From: CAZSVE01 sp964610175
Lineage (GTDB): Bacteria; Pseudomonadota; Gammaproteobacteria; HK1
NCBI GenBank assembly: GCA_964610175.1
Contig: CAZSVE010000016.1
Location: 1-45,230, forward strand
DNA: 45,230 nt
Reading direction: 5' to 3'
This document shows, piece by piece, positions 42,372 through 45,230 of the stretch (positions within the stretch are counted from its first letter, which is position 1; every line of letters starts with the position of its first letter). The position numbers were made by a program, and so were the translations under genes. The notes under the pieces are model-generated. The model searched no databases. It was not told where the DNA came from and was given only the letters and a program-made list of their open reading frames with translations.

Positions 42372-43490
42372 TCAAGGCTTCTTATACACGACCTCCCCAC
42401 CCTGGGTGACCGTCGCGGCAGCGCTGATATCATCCTCGGCAAAATCCTTCCAGGAAAGGGCTCCATCCTTCTCTTCGATCAGGATCGACACCAGATTGAA
42501 GAGGTTGCGCGCATAAAAGGCGCTCGCGTCACTAGGCACCATGCCGGGATAATTGGTGTACCCGATGATGGTAACCCCGTGCTTTACCACCACCTGATTC
42601 GGTTCGCTCAGTGGGCAATTCCCCCCGGATGCCGCCGCCAGATCCACGATGATCGAGCCTTCCGCCAACCCCTTCACGGCATCCTCGGTAATCAAAACGG
42701 GGGCGGGACGACAAGGGATCAAGGCCGTGGAAACAATGACATTGGCCTTTTTCAGATACTCCGTCAGGGCCGCCTGTTGCTGCTTCTTTCCCTCCTCGGA
42801 TAATTCCCTGGCATAACCGCCCTCACCGGCGCCGCTCTCTCCTACATCGAGATCGATGAACTTCGCTCCCAGGGATTGTATCTCCTCGCGCACCGCCGGG
42901 CGCACATCGAACGCCTCCACATCGCAACCCAATCGGCGCGCCGTGGCAATGGCCTGCAGACCGGCCACACCGGCCCCCAGCACCATCAACTTTGCCGGGC
43001 GCGCGGCACCCGCCGATGTCATCATCATGGGAAAAAAGCGTGGATAGCGACTTGCCGCCTCGAGAATCGCCCGGTAACCGGCGATGCCGGCCTGGGAAGA
43101 CAGCACATCCATGGATTGGGCGCGGGTGGTACGGGGAATCGACTCCATGGCAAGCGCCGTCACACCCTTCCCCGCCAATCCGGCAAGCATCTCCTCATTG
43201 CGACAAGGATCCAGCAACGCGCACAAAACGGCGCCCTCTTTCATCTTGTCGATTTCATCCGGTGTCGGCGCGCCCACCTTGAGCACCAGGTCCGCCCCCA
43301 GGGCATCGGGGGCATCCACCAACACTGCTCCAGCTTGCGCATACAATTCATCTACGAAATGGGCGGACCCACCGGCGGATTTCTCGACACGGACCGTAAA
43401 GCCCTTGTCGCAAAACTTCTTTACCATCTCCGGGTTCGCGGCAACGCGCGTTTCCCCAGCCATGGTCTCTTTCGGAACGCCAAGCTTCAT
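42372..43490 (-). CDS. pntAA: NAD(P) transhydrogenase subunit alpha, NAD-binding part
   Basis: The 372-aa soluble NAD(H)-binding domain I of the split-alpha transhydrogenase. Motifs: KLGVPKETMAGETRVAANPE at the N-terminus, RTTRAQSMDVLSSQAGIAGYRA (mobile loop/QAG motif), LGAGVAGLQAIATARRLG (Rossmann Gly-rich loop), and SEPNQVVVKHGVTIIGYTNYPG near the C-terminus. ATG 43490 has AGAAGG seven bases upstream; a TTG six codons earlier is less likely. First gene of the interrupted cluster. The gap 43491-43730 upstream, with a decayed family A fragment near 43682-43722, should hold the promoter. Confidence 0.95.
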   Translation of the reverse strand: MKLGVPKETMAGETRVAANPEMVKKFCDKGFTVRVEKSAGGSAHFVDELYAQAGAVLVDAPDALGADLVLKVGAPTPDEIDKMKEGAVLCALLDPCRNEEMLAGLAGKGVTALAMESIPRTTRAQSMDVLSSQAGIAGYRAILEAASRYPRFFPMMMTSAGAARPAKLMVLGAGVAGLQAIATARRLGCDVEAFDVRPAVREEIQSLGAKFIDLDVGESGAGEGGYARELSEEGKKQQQAALTEYLKKANVIVSTALIPCRPAPVLITEDAVKGLAEGSIIVDLAAASGGNCPLSEPNQVVVKHGVTIIGYTNYPGMVPSDASAFYARNLFNLVSILIEEKDGALSWKDFAEDDISAAATVTQGGEVVYKKP

Positions 43491-43730
43491 ATGAGAGCCT
43501 TCTTTCAATCTTAAGGTTCGTAAAGGACCCCTCGCGGCAGCGATACAAACCGCAAGAGCAACGCTTTCGTATTAGTATTTCAGTAAATTCAAATACAAAT
43601 AAATAAGCCTATCTTAAGGAAAACGACCCATCCGGCGCAAACCGAATTCACCATCTCCCCCGAGAAATTCCCCAACCAGGCTCCACCTCGAATCGACGAA
43701 ACGTGACCGGGAACAAACGAAACGAATCCA

Positions 43731-44564
43731 TCACGAGCGCTTCACGTAAATTCGACCATAGGGCTCGCTCTGAACCAGCTCCACCAACGCCTCCTTGATC
43801 AACTCCAGCAGCGCCAGCAACGCCACCACGACCCCCGGGCGCCCCTCATGCAACTTGAAAAGCACCTCGATCTCCGTGAACCTATCGGCCTGCAACAGGC
43901 CCAGGATATCGGCCATCCGTTCCCGCACCGACAACGGCGATAGACGCACCCGGTGGTGGGAGCGCAGCTCGGCACGCGCCAGCATGTCGCGAAACGCACG
44001 CAGCACTTCCCCGAGATCCACCTCGGGATGAATCTTCCTGACGCGAACCCCGGTCAGTTCCACATTCGTCTCGAACACGTCTCGTCCCAGGCGCGGCAAT
44101 GCATCGATCCCCTGAGCCGCCACCTTGAAGCGCTCATACTCCTGAAGGCGCCGCACCAGTTCCGCCCTGGGGTCCTCTTCCTCTTCTATCTTCGGTTGCG
44201 GCAGTAACATGCGCGACTTGATCTCCGCCAGCATCGCCGCCATGACCAGATACTCCGCGGCAAGCTCCAGGCGCAACTCCTTCATCACCGCCACATAGCC
44301 CATATACTGGCGGGTCACCTCGGCAATGGGGATATCGAGAATATTCAGATTCTGGCGCTTGATGAGGTACAAAAGCAGATCCAGCGGACCCTCGAAGGTC
44401 TCCAGGAAGATCTCCAGGGCATCCGGCGGGATGTACAGATCGCGCGGCAATTCCGTAAAGGGCGTGCCATATACCCTGGCAATGGGGAGAGTTTCTTGGG
44501 ATGGCTCCCCTTGGGAGGGATCACCCAGGTCAGCGCCCTGGCTCGCGCTAGTATCCTGACTCAT
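43731..44564 (-). CDS. scpA: Segregation and condensation protein A
   Basis: Kleisin subunit that bridges the SMC heads and binds ScpB in chromosome condensation. The 277-aa product is normal in length, with an acidic N-terminal tail, the conserved FEGPLDLLLYLIKRQNLNILDIPIAEVTRQYM (about 58-88), YLVMAAMLAEIKSRMLLP, EYERFKVAAQG, and the C-terminal winged-helix part ending LLALLELIKEALVELVQSE. Start ATG 44564; the ribosome-binding site is weak. Partners scpB and smc are not in the window. Confidence 0.95.
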   Translation of the reverse strand: MSQDTSASQGADLGDPSQGEPSQETLPIARVYGTPFTELPRDLYIPPDALEIFLETFEGPLDLLLYLIKRQNLNILDIPIAEVTRQYMGYVAVMKELRLELAAEYLVMAAMLAEIKSRMLLPQPKIEEEEDPRAELVRRLQEYERFKVAAQGIDALPRLGRDVFETNVELTGVRVRKIHPEVDLGEVLRAFRDMLARAELRSHHRVRLSPLSVRERMADILGLLQADRFTEIEVLFKLHEGRPGVVVALLALLELIKEALVELVQSEPYGRIYVKRS

Positions 44565-44836
44565 GGTTCAGCGAGGCTCTGTCTGCAATCTTCAAGAAAT
44601 GACTTCGTGGCAGGGGACCGGATTCGGTGTAGAAGACTCCGGGCCGGACTTTGCATACCTCGATTATCCATGAAATCTTCGACAAAGCGATCGAAAAATG
44701 GCCCCTTCGGAAAAATCCGTGGGTGGTTTCCTGCCATCCATGGCACTGCCCGGCATCCATGCCGGGATGACGGCAGTGGTTTTATCGGTGCATTCATCCA
44801 GCGAAGCTTGTGCTCGAACCGATAAAGCATGCCTGA

Positions 44837-44947
44837 TTTGTTTATTTCCCGCTTAGCTCCGCGAATAAGTCGAATTTTACAAAGCACCGATTTTGCTTTA
44901 CCGATGCCAAATCATGCCTTGCCGGTTCGAGCACAAGCTTCGCCAGG
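44837..44947 (+). repeat. ~110-bp dispersed repeat (family A), copy near consensus
   Basis: Complete plus copy starting TTTGTTTATTTCCCGCTTAG and ending GCACAAGCTTCGCCAGG; the inverted partner at 44952-45017 makes a large palindrome. Confidence 0.82.
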
Positions 44948-44951
44948 TGTC

Positions 44952-45017
44952 GATAAGGCGAAATCGGTACCTTGTAAAATTCGATCCAATCGTGAAGCCG
45001 AGCGGGAAATAAACGAA
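44952..45017 (-). repeat. Partial family A repeat, inverted next to the full copy
   Basis: Carries AAGGCGAAATCGGTACCTTG and the AGCGGGAAATAAACGAA left end in minus orientation; the palindromic GCGAAGCTTCGC end is missing. Confidence 0.72.
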
Positions 45018-45135
45018 TCGAACCACCCCCGTCATTCCGCCAGGGACTGGCGGAATCCAGGACCAGGGATGGTGAAAAATGACTCTTCAGCCTGGAGATC
45101 GGCGAAGGCTGGAACGCGGAGACCAGTGGGGCTGG

Positions 45136-45173
45136 TTTGTTTATTTCTCGCCCAGCTTCGCTGACGAGTCGAG
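45136..45173 (+). repeat. Truncated family A left end
   Basis: TTTGTTTATTTCTCGCCCAG followed by GCTGACGAGTCGAG; only the first ~38 bp of the unit. Confidence 0.65.
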
Positions 45174-45230
45174 ATGGTAGAAACTATGAAGGACCGTTAT
45201 CGAATATCCTCTAGGCTTTTGGCGACCAGA

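Larger units (their letters stand above)
44565..45230. other. Terminal gap filled with repeats
   Basis: 666 bp to the window end with no supported gene. It contains a palindrome CCCGGCATCCATGCCGGG (44749-44766), part of a family A unit (44796-44832), a full family A copy (44837-44947), an inverted partial copy (44952-45017), an ATTCCGCCAG...CTGGCGGAAT hairpin (45034-45056) and another family A left end (45136-45173). At 45197-45229 a short minus-strand stretch reads LVAKSLEDIR then stop, possibly the end of a gene beyond the window. Confidence 0.6.

Noticed and set aside
45197..45229. Possible 3' end of a gene beyond the window (LVAKSLEDIR then stop, minus strand)
   Set aside because: Too short to assign; could equally be chance.

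Overview
The window reads as the chromosome of a gammaproteobacterium, most plausibly a sulfur-metabolising one. Supporting signs are a BamC-type lipoprotein, a CpdA phosphodiesterase, RsfS-NadD, ParC close to the enterobacterial form, a DsrC/TusE-family protein, a NifJ-type pyruvate:ferredoxin oxidoreductase with its usual dihydroorotate-dehydrogenase-like partner, a PhaR regulator of polyhydroxyalkanoate storage, and a split-alpha proton-pumping transhydrogenase. No rRNA or species-diagnostic gene is present, so the lineage is an inference. Gene density is moderate. Many intergenic gaps are filled with dispersed repeats, as in repeat-rich free-living or symbiotic sulfur oxidisers.

Layout. 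1-5.1 kb (minus): tungstate ABC transporter tupB-tupC-tupA, coaE and moaA. This is a metal-uptake and molybdopterin neighbourhood. 5.1-9.5 kb (minus): a secreted bacterial caspase with a PEGA domain and WD40 repeats, a translationally coupled 103-aa protein and an unknown 394-aa protein. 9.8 kb: tRNA-Val. 10.2-11.1 kb (plus): cpdA. 11.2-18.8 kb (minus): nifJ and the DHOD-like gene, separated by a candidate defence island (PD-(D/E)XK-like protein, AAA ATPase, DUF4276/TOPRIM-like protein, and a MITE-like element). 20.1-25.1 kb (plus): hemE-DUF368, phaR, a peptide-binding lipoprotein and a DsrC-like protein lacking both signature cysteines. 25.1-27.4 kb (minus): parC. 28-31.7 kb (plus): dapA-bamC and a lone LivM-type permease. 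31.7-36.8 kb (minus): N6-adenine methyltransferase, PD-(D/E)XK nuclease, a 46-aa protein and cbiX. 36.8-38.6 kb (minus): a secreted protein, rsfS and nadD. 38.9-43.5 kb (minus): the transhydrogenase genes pntAA, pntAB and pntB, with unrelated small genes inserted at both junctions. 43.7-44.6 kb (minus): scpA.

Two themes recur. First, several conserved gene pairs or operons (nifJ/DHOD-like, pntAA-AB-B) have been interrupted by accessory genes that look like defence or membrane-stress cassettes. Second, at least five repeat families occupy the gaps. One, about 110 bp long and seen about a dozen times in both orientations, abuts genes so closely that it supplies the coaE stop codon and a possible start of the peptide-binding protein. 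Another, a perfect 20-bp inverted repeat, sits in frame inside the caspase gene. Start codons are often GTG or TTG, and many neighbouring genes overlap by the 4-nt GTGA or ATGA, which suggests translational coupling.
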